A stretch of DNA of 36,020 nt from an uncultured Lachnospiraceae bacterium. GTDB taxonomy: Bacteria > Bacillota > Clostridia > Lachnospirales > Lachnospiraceae. The stretch's first letter is position 1. Every line of letters begins with the position of its first letter. The notes beneath the pieces are model-generated. The model worked only from the letters and a program-made list of their open reading frames with translations, was not told the origin of the DNA and ran no database searches. Positions 7,245 to 13,398 of the stretch are shown in pieces. The stretch spans positions 1 through 36,020 of the forward strand of contig CALCMD010000034.1 of NCBI GenBank assembly GCA_937965795.1, given 5' to 3'. The position numbers were made by a program, and so were the translations under genes.

Positions 7245-7359
7245 CCCCCTCCTATCCTGCTTTCTGATCTGTAAAATCTGTTGACTTTCTTTTCTCATTC
7301 TCCTATTCTTTAGATACCGGCGTTGCCGCGCCGAGTACATAGAAAGGAGATAAATTATG
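7245..7359. repeat. Direct repeat copy B (promoter-leader element)
   Basis: The partner of 6282-6392, with the same order of elements. The block CTGTAAAATCTGTTGACTTT is identical in both copies. In the leader the hairpin is GGCG/CGCC instead of GGCA/TGCC, a compensatory change that keeps the pairing. Confidence 0.85.
7281..7309 (+). promoter_or_regulatory. Promoter of cassette 3
   Basis: TTGACT and TATTCT with a 17-base spacer, identical hexamers to cassette 2. Leader hairpin 7317-7332, then AGAAAGGAGA before the ATG at 7357. Confidence 0.75.
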
Positions 7360-7749
7360 AAATTTGATTTAACAATTTCTGTTACTGCCATTCTTGGGAT
7401 TGCCGCTATAATCTCACCCATTGCAACTGCTATCATCAATAATCGTTATCAAATTAAACTCAAAAAGCTCGAAATGCAGCAACAAAAACTCGAAAAAACA
7501 ACTTATTACATACGATCCATTTTTGAGAACTATTTGCGATGCGCTGGACGCTGTATATACAATGCCGACCGTGAAGCAAGAAAAGAATATGGAGAATACT
7601 ATTTCCTTGCTCTCTCCTACGCTCCCGAATCGCTTTCGGAATCTTTTGTCAAAATAAATGATGCAATATATCAAGATGATTACAATGCTGCAATTCATTT
7701 GTTAGAAGAGCTTAAACCAGAAATAAATAAACTGCTGAAAAACATGTAA
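7357..7749 (+). CDS. N-terminally membrane-anchored protein (cassette 3)
   Basis: A 130-residue protein. The N-terminal membrane helix (ISVTAILGIAAIISPIATAI, about residues 6-27) is followed by a coiled coil (YQIKLKKLEMQQQKLEKTT) and a helical cytoplasmic domain with Tyr/Glu-rich segments. The architecture resembles small uncharacterised phage membrane proteins often found in conversion loci. AAAGGAG precedes the ATG by about 8 bases. It has its own promoter and a terminator at 7779-7813. The last 38 bases overlap the end of the minus-strand gene 7712-7876. Function unknown; superinfection exclusion is one inference from position and topology. Confidence 0.72.
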   Translation: MKFDLTISVTAILGIAAIISPIATAIINNRYQIKLKKLEMQQQKLEKTTYYIRSIFENYLRCAGRCIYNADREARKEYGEYYFLALSYAPESLSESFVKINDAIYQDDYNAAIHLLEELKPEINKLLKNM

Positions 7750-7876
7750 TTAAAACACATATTGATAATACGTACACCAGATACAGTCTTGAACTTTCAG
7801 GCTGTATCTTTTTCATGACTCTCCAGCAAACAAACGCCACAATCCATACAAGCGCAATCATCAGTACATTTCCCAC
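7712..7876 (-). CDS. Two-helix membrane protein (GTG start)
   Basis: A 54-residue protein predicted to form a membrane hairpin: VLMIALVWIVAFVCW, a short charged turn (RVMKKIQPESSR), then LYLVYVLSICVLITCF. I read the start as GTG at 7876 because GGATAGGGGG, the shared ribosome element, lies just upstream. An ATG at 7870 in another frame stops immediately. The coding sequence contains, in antisense, the terminator of cassette 3, and its 3' end overlaps that plus-strand gene by 38 bases. A holin-like or toxin-like role is possible but unsupported. Confidence 0.6.
   Translation of the reverse strand: MGNVLMIALVWIVAFVCWRVMKKIQPESSRLYLVYVLSICVLITCFSAVYLFLV
7779..7813 (+). terminator. Terminator of cassette 3
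   Basis: AGATACAG pairs with CTGTATCT across a 15-base loop, followed by a T-tract (7809-7813). It is placed 30 bases after the plus-strand gene. Confidence 0.75.
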
Positions 7877-7978
7877 CTATATCACCCCCTATCCCGCTTT
7901 CTGCGGCTCTATTTCTCTTTCATGCCGTCCGTAGGATAGCACGTCATTTTTCATCTTTCATTTAGTCATCTTATTTTT

Positions 7979-7995
7979 ATCAAATTTAATTTGAT
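7979..7995. promoter_or_regulatory. Distal operator copy
   Basis: ATCAAATTTAATTTGAT, a perfect 17-base palindrome with the same ATCAAA/TTTGAT arms as the operator inside the early promoter at 8587-8603, about 600 bases away. It overlaps the stop codon of the Xre-like gene. It may be an auxiliary site for looping or a roadblock. Confidence 0.65.
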
Positions 7996-8195
7996 TTTTC
8001 GGGCATGAAAATAAACTTGAGTGGAATATTATATAATTCACTCAGTGCTTTTCCCTGCGATACTTTAGGTTCAGTCGTTCCCTTTTCCCATGCCACTACT
8101 GTATTTTTAGAAACTTTCATCTTCTTCGCCACTTCATCTTGTGTCATTCCTGCATTTACCCTAGCTGCTGCAAGACTTATTCTAAATCCTTCCAA
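7986..8195 (-). CDS. Xre/Cro-family transcriptional regulator
   Basis: A 69-residue helix-turn-helix protein: TQDEVAKKMKVSKNTVVAWE is the classic Xre/Cro recognition region, followed by GTTEPKVSQGKALSEL. The start is TTG at 8195 with AAAGGAG 8 bases upstream; no ATG fits. As the third gene after the early promoter it probably acts as the Cro-like regulator opposing the repressor at 8704-9486. An operator palindrome overlaps its stop codon. Confidence 0.82.
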   Translation of the reverse strand: MEGFRISLAAARVNAGMTQDEVAKKMKVSKNTVVAWEKGTTEPKVSQGKALSELYNIPLKFIFMPEKSN

Positions 8196-8243
8196 GCTAT
8201 TTTCTCCTTTCCCCCGTATAGCCGATAGGTCAGCTTGAATAAA

Positions 8244-8330
8244 CTATTTTCTGTTTTTAATAAGTTTTAAAATTAAGCAAATTTGTACGATAGAAAGAAT
8301 AATCTGCACAATGTTCAGAGCAATTCCCAT
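8244..8330 (-). CDS. Tiny 28-residue membrane peptide
   Basis: A 28-codon frame with one hydrophobic helix (IALNIVQIILSIVQICLIL) and a basic end (KLIKNRK). AAAGGCGGTGA lies about 5 bases before the ATG at 8330. It sits between the 42-residue peptide gene and the Xre gene of the same operon. Such peptides resemble small phage or type I toxin peptides, but no family can be assigned from so short a sequence. Confidence 0.5.
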   Translation of the reverse strand: MGIALNIVQIILSIVQICLILKLIKNRK

Positions 8331-8397
8331 ATTCTCACCGCCTTTCTTTTTAAGTTATATCTTGACAATGAGCTTTTAAAAAGGTATTCTTTCATCA

Positions 8398-8415
8398 GGG
8401 GAGGTTTCCCTCCCC
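8398..8415 (-). other. Strong GNRA-loop hairpin between early genes
   Basis: On the minus strand GGGGAGG, loop GAAA, CCTCCCC. It lies just downstream of the 42-residue peptide gene. A T-run follows only after 14 bases, so it may be an attenuator, an RNA-stability element or a weak terminator. Confidence 0.5.
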
Positions 8416-8421
8416 ATCCTC

Positions 8422-8550
8422 TTATCCGATTGTCTCGGCCAGCTTCATCAATAATCCGATGATGCTGATTAAGAGGTTGATGATTGCGGTTGCAAGTAGA
8501 ACTTTTTCGGTTGTCGGCTTGCTTCCGCTTTTTTTAACCTTTTTGCTCAT
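8422..8550 (-). CDS. 42-residue holin-like or toxin-like membrane peptide
   Basis: The first gene after the early promoter. It has a lysine-rich N-terminus (MSKKVKKSGSKPTTEK) and one amphipathic or membrane helix (VLLATAIINLLISIIGLLMK). The ribosome site AGGAGGTGATAACA before the ATG at 8550 is near perfect. Peptides of this form (basic start, then an AIINLL-type helix) are widespread in Firmicutes phages and are sometimes labelled putative holin-like toxins; that label is weak. Being first in the operon, it would be made immediately on induction. Confidence 0.62.
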   Translation of the reverse strand: MSKKVKKSGSKPTTEKVLLATAIINLLISIIGLLMKLAETIG

Positions 8551-8579
8551 TGTTATCACCTCCTGTATTTGATGATTCT

Positions 8580-8608
8580 ATTATATATCAAATTAAATTT
8601 GATGTCAA
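8580..8608 (-). promoter_or_regulatory. Early leftward promoter
   Basis: TTGACA (8608-8603) and TATAAT (8585-8580) with a 17-base spacer, a perfect consensus. The spacer contains almost all of operator 1. It drives the minus-strand early operon beginning at 8550. Confidence 0.9.
8587..8603. promoter_or_regulatory. Operator 1 of the phage repressor
   Basis: ATCAAATTAAATTTGAT, a perfect 17-base palindrome lying between the -35 and -10 of the early promoter, ideally placed for repression by the CI-type protein encoded at 8704. Confidence 0.85.
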
Positions 8609-8615
8609 TACCAAA

Positions 8616-8632
8616 ATCAAACTTTTTTTGAT
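8616..8632. promoter_or_regulatory. Operator 2 of the phage repressor
   Basis: ATCAAACTTTTTTTGAT has the same arms with an asymmetric centre. It is centred 29 bases from operator 1, on the side of the repressor gene, allowing cooperative binding or autoregulation. Confidence 0.7.
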
Positions 8633-8654
8633 TTTTTGTTGATTTATTTTCATT

Positions 8655-8660
8655 TATAAT
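8655..8660 (+). promoter_or_regulatory. Probable -10 box of the repressor promoter
   Basis: TATAAT about 44 bases upstream of the repressor ATG. No good -35 is visible (T-rich only), suggesting that the promoter may depend on activation by repressor bound at operator 2. Confidence 0.5.
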
Positions 8661-8703
8661 GTATACTCTTATTATCACATAGAAAAGGAGAGACAATACC
8701 CCT

Positions 8704-9486
8704 ATGACAGATGAAAAGCAAAAAAAGATTTTTTCAAAAAATTTATCTAATTACTTAAATATTTATGGGAAAACCCAAAAAGAAGTTGCTGATGCTATCC
8801 GTGTTTCTCCTCAAACATTTAATACATGGTGTCAGGGGATAGCTTTGCCTCGAATGGGAAAAGTCCAGCTTTTGGCTGATTACTTCCATATCAATAAGTC
8901 TGATTTGATTGAAGAGCATACACAAGCAATTGTTTCTTCTCCAGATTACACCCATACATCCACGCCAGAAGAGTTTGAAAAGCTCATAATACCCTACCGA
9001 AATCTCGATGATTTCGGCAAAAAACACATTGACTACGAATTAGAGAGAGAATCCACCAGAGTAGCCACCCTGAGTAAGAAAGACTTCCGTATAAAGGAAC
9101 TGGAAGCCATCAACGCCCTGCCCCCTGCTCCACGGCGCATTTACACTTACCTTCACAAGATAGCGGCTGCCGGAGTTGGCTTTTACTTCGACGATATCCC
9201 AACCGATACCATTGAAGCCCCATACCGGGAAAATGCTGACTTTATCGTTGGGGTAAATGGTGACAGCATGGAGCCGACGTATTCCAATGGTGATTTAGTA
9301 TATGTAGAAAAATGCCAGATTGTAGAACCTGGCGAAATCGGTATCTTCATAGTAAACAGTGAATGCTTTATCAAAGAAGCCGGACACGATGAACTTATCT
9401 CTCACAATAAAAAATACAAACCCATTCCGGGAACCGAACATATTATTTGTGTAGGCAGGGTTCTGGGAAAGGTGAATACAGATTAA
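8704..9486 (+). CDS. CI/LexA-type phage repressor with S24 peptidase domain
   Basis: A 260-residue lysogeny repressor. The N-terminal helix-turn-helix (TQKEVADAIRVSPQTFNTW, about residues 24-42) binds operator DNA. The C-terminal S24 domain shows the self-cleavage Ala-Gly at 156-157, catalytic Ser188 in GDSMEP and catalytic Lys224 in CFIKEAG. All parts are present, so the prophage is expected to be SOS inducible through RecA-stimulated self-cleavage. GGAG lies 13 bases before the ATG, a long spacing, so translation may be modest. It is divergent from the early operon across operators 1 and 2. Confidence 0.93.
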   Translation: MTDEKQKKIFSKNLSNYLNIYGKTQKEVADAIRVSPQTFNTWCQGIALPRMGKVQLLADYFHINKSDLIEEHTQAIVSSPDYTHTSTPEEFEKLIIPYRNLDDFGKKHIDYELERESTRVATLSKKDFRIKELEAINALPPAPRRIYTYLHKIAAAGVGFYFDDIPTDTIEAPYRENADFIVGVNGDSMEPTYSNGDLVYVEKCQIVEPGEIGIFIVNSECFIKEAGHDELISHNKKYKPIPGTEHIICVGRVLGKVNTD

Positions 9487-9547
9487 ACCGTTCCGGCGTT
9501 TTAATAAAAACACAAAAATTGTTTAAATTTTTGTACATTGCGAATAC

Positions 9548-9575
9548 TTGACAAGGCTCTAACATATGCTATAAT
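9548..9575 (+). promoter_or_regulatory. Promoter of the leader RNA/abi unit
   Basis: TTGACA (9548-9553) and TATAAT (9570-9575) with a 16-base spacer and an extended -10 (TGC before TATAAT). A very strong promoter for a gene of this kind, placed about 65 bases before a terminator rather than directly before the coding sequence. Confidence 0.8.
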
Positions 9576-9581
9576 GTAGCT

Positions 9582-9645
9582 AATTAGCGAATGACTGGTG
9601 TCCGGTCGCGAAAGAGTCTTGGAATTGTATTTCAAGGCTCTTTTT
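9582..9645 (+). ncRNA. Putative antitoxin-like small RNA upstream of the AbiF-like gene
   Basis: The predicted transcript is about 64 bases long. Hairpin 1 is GACTGG-TGT-CCGGTC (9593-9607), flanked by a repeated GCGAA. Hairpin 2 is GAGTCTTGGAA / TTTCAAGGCTC (9614-9640, two G-U pairs) followed by TTTTT, an intrinsic terminator extendable by three A-U pairs. The ribosome site of the toxin-like gene comes right after. Promoter, short structured RNA, leaky terminator, then HEPN ribonuclease gene is the layout of RNA-antitoxin systems, and AbiF-type proteins have been reported with an upstream ncRNA. The RNA ends are inferred. Confidence 0.65.
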
Positions 9646-9661
9646 GCATCTGGAGGTACTT

Positions 9662-10711
9662 ATGAAAACAAATGAAATATTCTATATGACTGTCAATCAG
9701 CAAATCGAAAAATTGAAATCTCAAGGGCTCGTCATTGATGATGTTAATTTTGCCAAATCTGAATTACAACTATACGGATACTCAAATTTAATAAAAAGTT
9801 ACCGAGATCCTTATATTTTTATTGATGGTGGCAAAAAATTATACCGTTCTGGAGTAACGTTTGAGCAAATTTGGTCTTTATTCATTTTAGACAAAAATCT
9901 GCGTAATGCTGTAATGGCATCTATGTTAGATCTCGAAGAGCGCATCAAGGAGGCCACTGCAGATGTAATTGCCAATGCTTTTGGATGTCATCAAGATTTA
10001 TATTTAGATTTTAAAAATTATCGTGATAAAAAAAGACGCAAAAAGCAATTTTCTTTATCTACTATTTTAAACAATATGAAAAAAGCATTAAACACCGATA
10101 AGAATCCTATTGCTCACTATTTGCAAAAATACGAAGCTGTTCCTCCGTGGATTTTATTTAAAAGCATCTATTTTAGTTCTATTGTTAATTTTATATACTT
10201 ATTTAAACCGGCTGAACAGTTCGCTGTTGCTTCTAAGTTATATGACAATGATAAACTCAAATTAGATCAACATGCCCTGACTTTTCTTTTAATGGACACC
10301 TTATTTATTTGTCTTGAATATCGTAATCTGGCTGCTCACGGAGGGCGTATATATAATTATAAATGTAACAGTCAACTGCGTTTTATGAATCTCAGCCAGG
10401 ATGATGTGCATGGGTTTAGCCAATTATTATTTTTATTACATATATTTGACTACCAAATGCCCTACGATCATCTTAGTCAAGCATTGACCCATCAATTAAA
10501 TCGACATTGCGGCCAGTATCCAGAAGACGTAACCTATCTTGGGCAAATTTTAAATATAGATATTTCATTACGTGAAACTGTATGGGTAACTCAAAAATCC
10601 AATAAATACCATAAAGATGAGCATTGCAGTGGTATTAAAAATCCTTCTGAAATAGATATTGCTGAGGCCAAAAGCCACGGTTTATCTCCATGTAAAAAAT
10701 GTTGCGATTAA
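9662..10711 (+). CDS. AbiF/Abi_2-like HEPN ribonuclease with zinc-finger-like tail
   Basis: A 349-residue abortive-infection protein of the Abi_2/AbiF group. Family marks are the N-terminal QQIEKLKSQGLVIDD and LQLYGYSNLIKSYRDPY segments, the LRNAVMASMLDLEERIKEA helix, the VPPWILFKSIYF segment and the HEPN catalytic motif RNLAAH (Arg221-x4-His226), expected to cleave RNA. The last 45 residues add VWVTQKSNKYHKDEHC and GLSPCKKCC, a His/Cys pattern like the small metal-binding tails (H, C, C-x2-C) of some nuclease and Ada-like proteins. The ATG at 9662 has GGAGG 5 bases upstream; an in-frame TTG at 9644 lies in the terminator. It is AT-rich and sits between repressor and integrase, so it is probably expressed in the lysogen and defends against other phages. 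Confidence 0.85.
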   Translation: MKTNEIFYMTVNQQIEKLKSQGLVIDDVNFAKSELQLYGYSNLIKSYRDPYIFIDGGKKLYRSGVTFEQIWSLFILDKNLRNAVMASMLDLEERIKEATADVIANAFGCHQDLYLDFKNYRDKKRRKKQFSLSTILNNMKKALNTDKNPIAHYLQKYEAVPPWILFKSIYFSSIVNFIYLFKPAEQFAVASKLYDNDKLKLDQHALTFLLMDTLFICLEYRNLAAHGGRIYNYKCNSQLRFMNLSQDDVHGFSQLLFLLHIFDYQMPYDHLSQALTHQLNRHCGQYPEDVTYLGQILNIDISLRETVWVTQKSNKYHKDEHCSGIKNPSEIDIAEAKSHGLSPCKKCCD

Positions 10712-10721
10712 AACGCAAAAA

Positions 10722-10745
10722 CCGCCCCGGCATCACCCGGAACGG
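10722..10745. terminator. Possible terminator after the abi gene
   Basis: A GC-rich imperfect hairpin (CCGCCCCGG / CCGGAACGG) lies 11 bases after the stop. The T-tract is short on the plus strand (CTTT) and better on the minus strand (five T), so it may work in both directions. Confidence 0.45.
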
Positions 10746-10758
10746 CTTTCGCATATAT

Positions 10759-10803
10759 CCGAAGATATACTCGTTCTGAACAAACATATTGTATCATCTT
10801 CGG
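10759..10803. repeat. Long inverted repeat upstream of integrase
   Basis: CCGAAGATATAC and GTAT-C-ATCTTCGG form a 12-pair stem with one bulged C and a 20-base loop. No U-tract follows. It lies 54 bases before the integrase start and may be a regulatory RNA structure or a protein site controlling integrase. Confidence 0.55.
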
Positions 10804-10856
10804 GAATAATAGTCAATAACCGGGCATTTCTATGCCCTGTAAGGAGATGATAACGC

Positions 10857-12446
10857 ATGAGTACAGATGAATATGCAATCTACCTCCGCAAGTCCAGAAC
10901 CGATATGGAAGCGGAGAAATACGGCGACGGCGAAACCTTGAGCCGCCACCGGAAAATTCTTCTTGAGCTGGCACGTCAAAGAAACCTTCCCATTACTAAA
11001 ATTTATGAAGAAGTCGTTTCCGGTGAAACGATTTCCGCCCGTCCCCAGATGCAGGCTCTGCTCCAGGACGTGGAGTCCGGGAAATTTAAAGGCGTGCTTG
11101 TGATGGAAGTCGAGCGTCTGGCAAGGGGAAACACCAGAGATCAGGGCGTCGTAGCTGATTCTTTCAAATACGGAAACACCATGATTATAACCCCTTCCAA
11201 GACCTATGACCCCCACAACGAATTTGACGAAGAATACTTCGAATTCGGTCTTTTTATGAGCCGGCGTGAATACAAGACCATCAACCGCCGTTTACAGCGC
11301 GGTCGCATGGCTTCCCTGTCAGAAGGTAAATATATCGCCGGCGCTGCCCCCTTCGGATACCGGAAGGTTCATGTATCAAACGGAAAAGGCTATACGCTGG
11401 AGGTCGTTCCGGAAGAAGCTGCTACGGTCCGACTGATCTATGATCTGTATACCCACGGCGAACCACAGCCGGACGGAAGCTATAAGAAGCTCGGCCTGCT
11501 GCTGATCTGCAAGAAACTGGACGCCTTGCACATACGCCCCTCGAAAAATGACTCCTGGTCTGTCGCCAGTGTAAAAGACATTCTCACCAATCCCACCTAC
11601 ACTGGAAAAGTGCGCTGGCAATGGCGAAAATGCGTGAAAACCGTACAGGATGGAAATGTGTCCGTACAGCGGCGCAAAGACCCTCACTGCATGGTTCTGG
11701 ACGGGCTTCACGATGCGATCATCCCGGAGGAGGTATTTGAGCAGGCGAGAGAGATCATGTCCTCCCGCTCCCACGCCCCTGTTGCAGATAATACAGTATT
11801 GAAAAATCCTCTTTCCGGCATTATCTACTGCGGCATCTGCGGAAAACGAATGACACGTACATACAGCAACACCCGCGCAGGATATTATACACTGAAATGT
11901 CCGAACCGTAACTGTAAAAATGTGTCGGCTCCCCTCTATCTGGTGGAAGAGAAGCTTTTGGATGGGCTGCGCGAATGGCTGGAAAATTATAAACTAGACT
12001 GGGATACCGACGGAAACTTTTCCACACTTGCTTCTGATTCTATCCACACGGCCATAGAACGGAGCCGCTCGGAACTCTCCGCCCTGCATCAGCAGTTAGA
12101 AAACACTTTCGATCTGCTGGAAAGAGGGATTTATTCTACGGAAGTATTCGTGAAGCGGAACCAGCTCCTTACCTCAAAGATTTCGGAACTGTCTACAGAC
12201 ATCGAAGAAATGGAGAGGAACTATGAAGAGGAGCTTCTGCGTGAAAAAGCCAGATATGAGTTTATACCGAATATTGAAAACATTCTTGAACTGTATGGCG
12301 GCCTGGAGCAGATTCGAACGAAAAATGAACTGCTGAAAACCGTTATCGGGCGGGTAGATTACGTAAAAAACACTCCAAATACAAAAGGAAAGCGGGATCA
12401 GGCCAATTTTGAACTTACAATTTTCCCGAAAATCCCGCATTCCTGA
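10857..12446 (+). CDS. Large serine recombinase (phage integrase)
   Basis: A 529-residue large serine integrase. The catalytic domain has nucleophile Ser13 in YLRKSR and the arginine motif ERLARGNTRDQG near residue 85. A recombinase domain follows (AAPFGYRKV, then NPTYTGKVRW). A zinc ribbon (YCGICGKRM, later KCPNRNC) lies near residues 323-355 and a coiled coil near 395-455. It catalyses attP x attB integration and, with a directionality factor, excision. AAGGAG lies 10 bases before the ATG. The stop is 20-40 bases from the phage/host junction, the normal position for an integrase at the prophage end. All domains appear intact. Confidence 0.95.
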   Translation: MSTDEYAIYLRKSRTDMEAEKYGDGETLSRHRKILLELARQRNLPITKIYEEVVSGETISARPQMQALLQDVESGKFKGVLVMEVERLARGNTRDQGVVADSFKYGNTMIITPSKTYDPHNEFDEEYFEFGLFMSRREYKTINRRLQRGRMASLSEGKYIAGAAPFGYRKVHVSNGKGYTLEVVPEEAATVRLIYDLYTHGEPQPDGSYKKLGLLLICKKLDALHIRPSKNDSWSVASVKDILTNPTYTGKVRWQWRKCVKTVQDGNVSVQRRKDPHCMVLDGLHDAIIPEEVFEQAREIMSSRSHAPVADNTVLKNPLSGIIYCGICGKRMTRTYSNTRAGYYTLKCPNRNCKNVSAPLYLVEEKLLDGLREWLENYKLDWDTDGNFSTLASDSIHTAIERSRSELSALHQQLENTFDLLERGIYSTEVFVKRNQLLTSKISELSTDIEEMERNYEEELLREKARYEFIPNIENILELYGGLEQIRTKNELLKTVIGRVDYVKNTPNTKGKRDQANFELTIFPKIPHS

Positions 12447-13188
12447 TTACTGTATAGCTTATATGTCCGTATTTATACCCCCATTCATAGGTCATCAGCA
12501 ATACATGATTCGCCGCCTCCCCCAGCGCCCGGTAATCTTTCCCTTCATAGAGAAGTCCCGGCTGATTGGCGGAAGTCTTTGGCGCCAGCGCCACGGACAC
12601 CTGGTATCCCAGTGCATTCATACGCTCCGTCGCCTCCGCTACAAAAGCCGTAAAACCATCCCGGTCCTCCGCCTTGATATATTCAAAATCAATATCCAGA
12701 CCCCCATATCCTTTCTGCTCCATCACCTGCGCAAGCTGAAGAAACAGCCGCTCTTTTGCTTCCGGATTATTGACCACCGCACTGATTAGCTCATTGTTAA
12801 AGCGTCCATCCGGCCCCAAAGGCGTCAGTGTCAAAACCGGAAGCGCTCCCGCCTCCTCCGCCTGCCGTATCATCCATACATCATCATTTGGCGGAGGCAC
12901 CAGATAGCCCTCTTCTGAAAACCCATACGAAAAAACCGAAAGCTCCGTAAGGTATGGAAGGGTCTGCTCCAGCACCCAGGGGCTGATATAAGTATAAGCG
13001 TACCCATTCGCCACAACCGCTCTCCTTTCCTCCTGATTCGGTGCGTCAGGTATGAGAAGCGCCTGCCCTACGGCAAGCTGATACGGATACACAAGCTGAT
13101 TCGCATAAATAAGGGACTCTGACGGCACTCCATACCGTGTGGAAATCTCATCAATGGTATCACCCGCAACCACTACATAAATCTGCAT
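12415..13188 (-). pseudogene. LysM-GH18 cell-wall glycosidase, 3' part displaced by the prophage
   Basis: Residues 2-46 form a LysM peptidoglycan-binding module (YVVVAGDTIDEISTRYGV). From about residue 55 there is a GH18 domain with the catalytic DxDxE motif in GGLDIDFEYI near residue 160, the YaaH/SleL-like arrangement found in spore-cortex or cell-wall N-acetylglucosaminidases. Whole proteins run to about 420-430 residues. Here the reading diverges after MTYEWGYKYG and ends 15 codons later in phage sequence, giving 257 residues without the second half of the barrel. AGGAGG precedes the ATG at 13188. The rest of the gene should lie at the other prophage end. The enzyme as encoded is probably inactive. 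Confidence 0.85.
12455..12490. other. Prophage attachment junction
   Basis: The host GH18 frame (minus strand) is normal up to about 12466-12480 (codons for EWGYKYG), and phage sequence begins just left, next to the integrase stop at 12446. The 2-base crossover and the core cannot be fixed without the second junction. A serine integrase needs little flanking identity, so no long repeat is expected. Confidence 0.65.
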
Positions 13189-13338
13189 TTACGCCTCCTG
13201 GATTCATTTTCTGTCTCTTACGATTCAAGACCTTGATGAAACATATGCTTTCCTATGCCGGAAAAGACACGATTTTCAGGTTGCATTCCTTCCTTTTCCC
13301 CTGATAATTTTCATGAAACCGGAACATTTGCCCTCTTC

Positions 13339-13385
13339 CCAAAAACGGTCAATCGGTTATAATAAACATTGACCAGTCCAGTCAA
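13339..13385 (+). promoter_or_regulatory. tetR promoter and operator-like repeats
   Basis: TATAAT at 13358-13363 is flanked by GGTCAAT (about 13347) and ATTGACC (about 13368), and TTGAC and GTCAA form a second palindrome over 13369-13385. These overlap the start region of the TetR gene and suggest autoregulation. The -35 is poor. Confidence 0.55.
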
Positions 13386-13398
13386 CGAGGTAAGTAAT

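Noticed and set aside
5550..7900. CRISPR array
   Set aside because: The repeats are three promoter-leader copies hundreds of bases apart, with genes between them and no regular spacers.
8330..8395. 26-codon minus-strand frame starting near 8394
   Set aside because: Its only upstream ribosome-like sequence is locked in the GNRA hairpin and too distant, and it overlaps the start of the 28-residue peptide.
12415..12500. tRNA gene as attachment site
   Set aside because: No cloverleaf is present. The junction lies inside a protein gene, consistent with a serine integrase.
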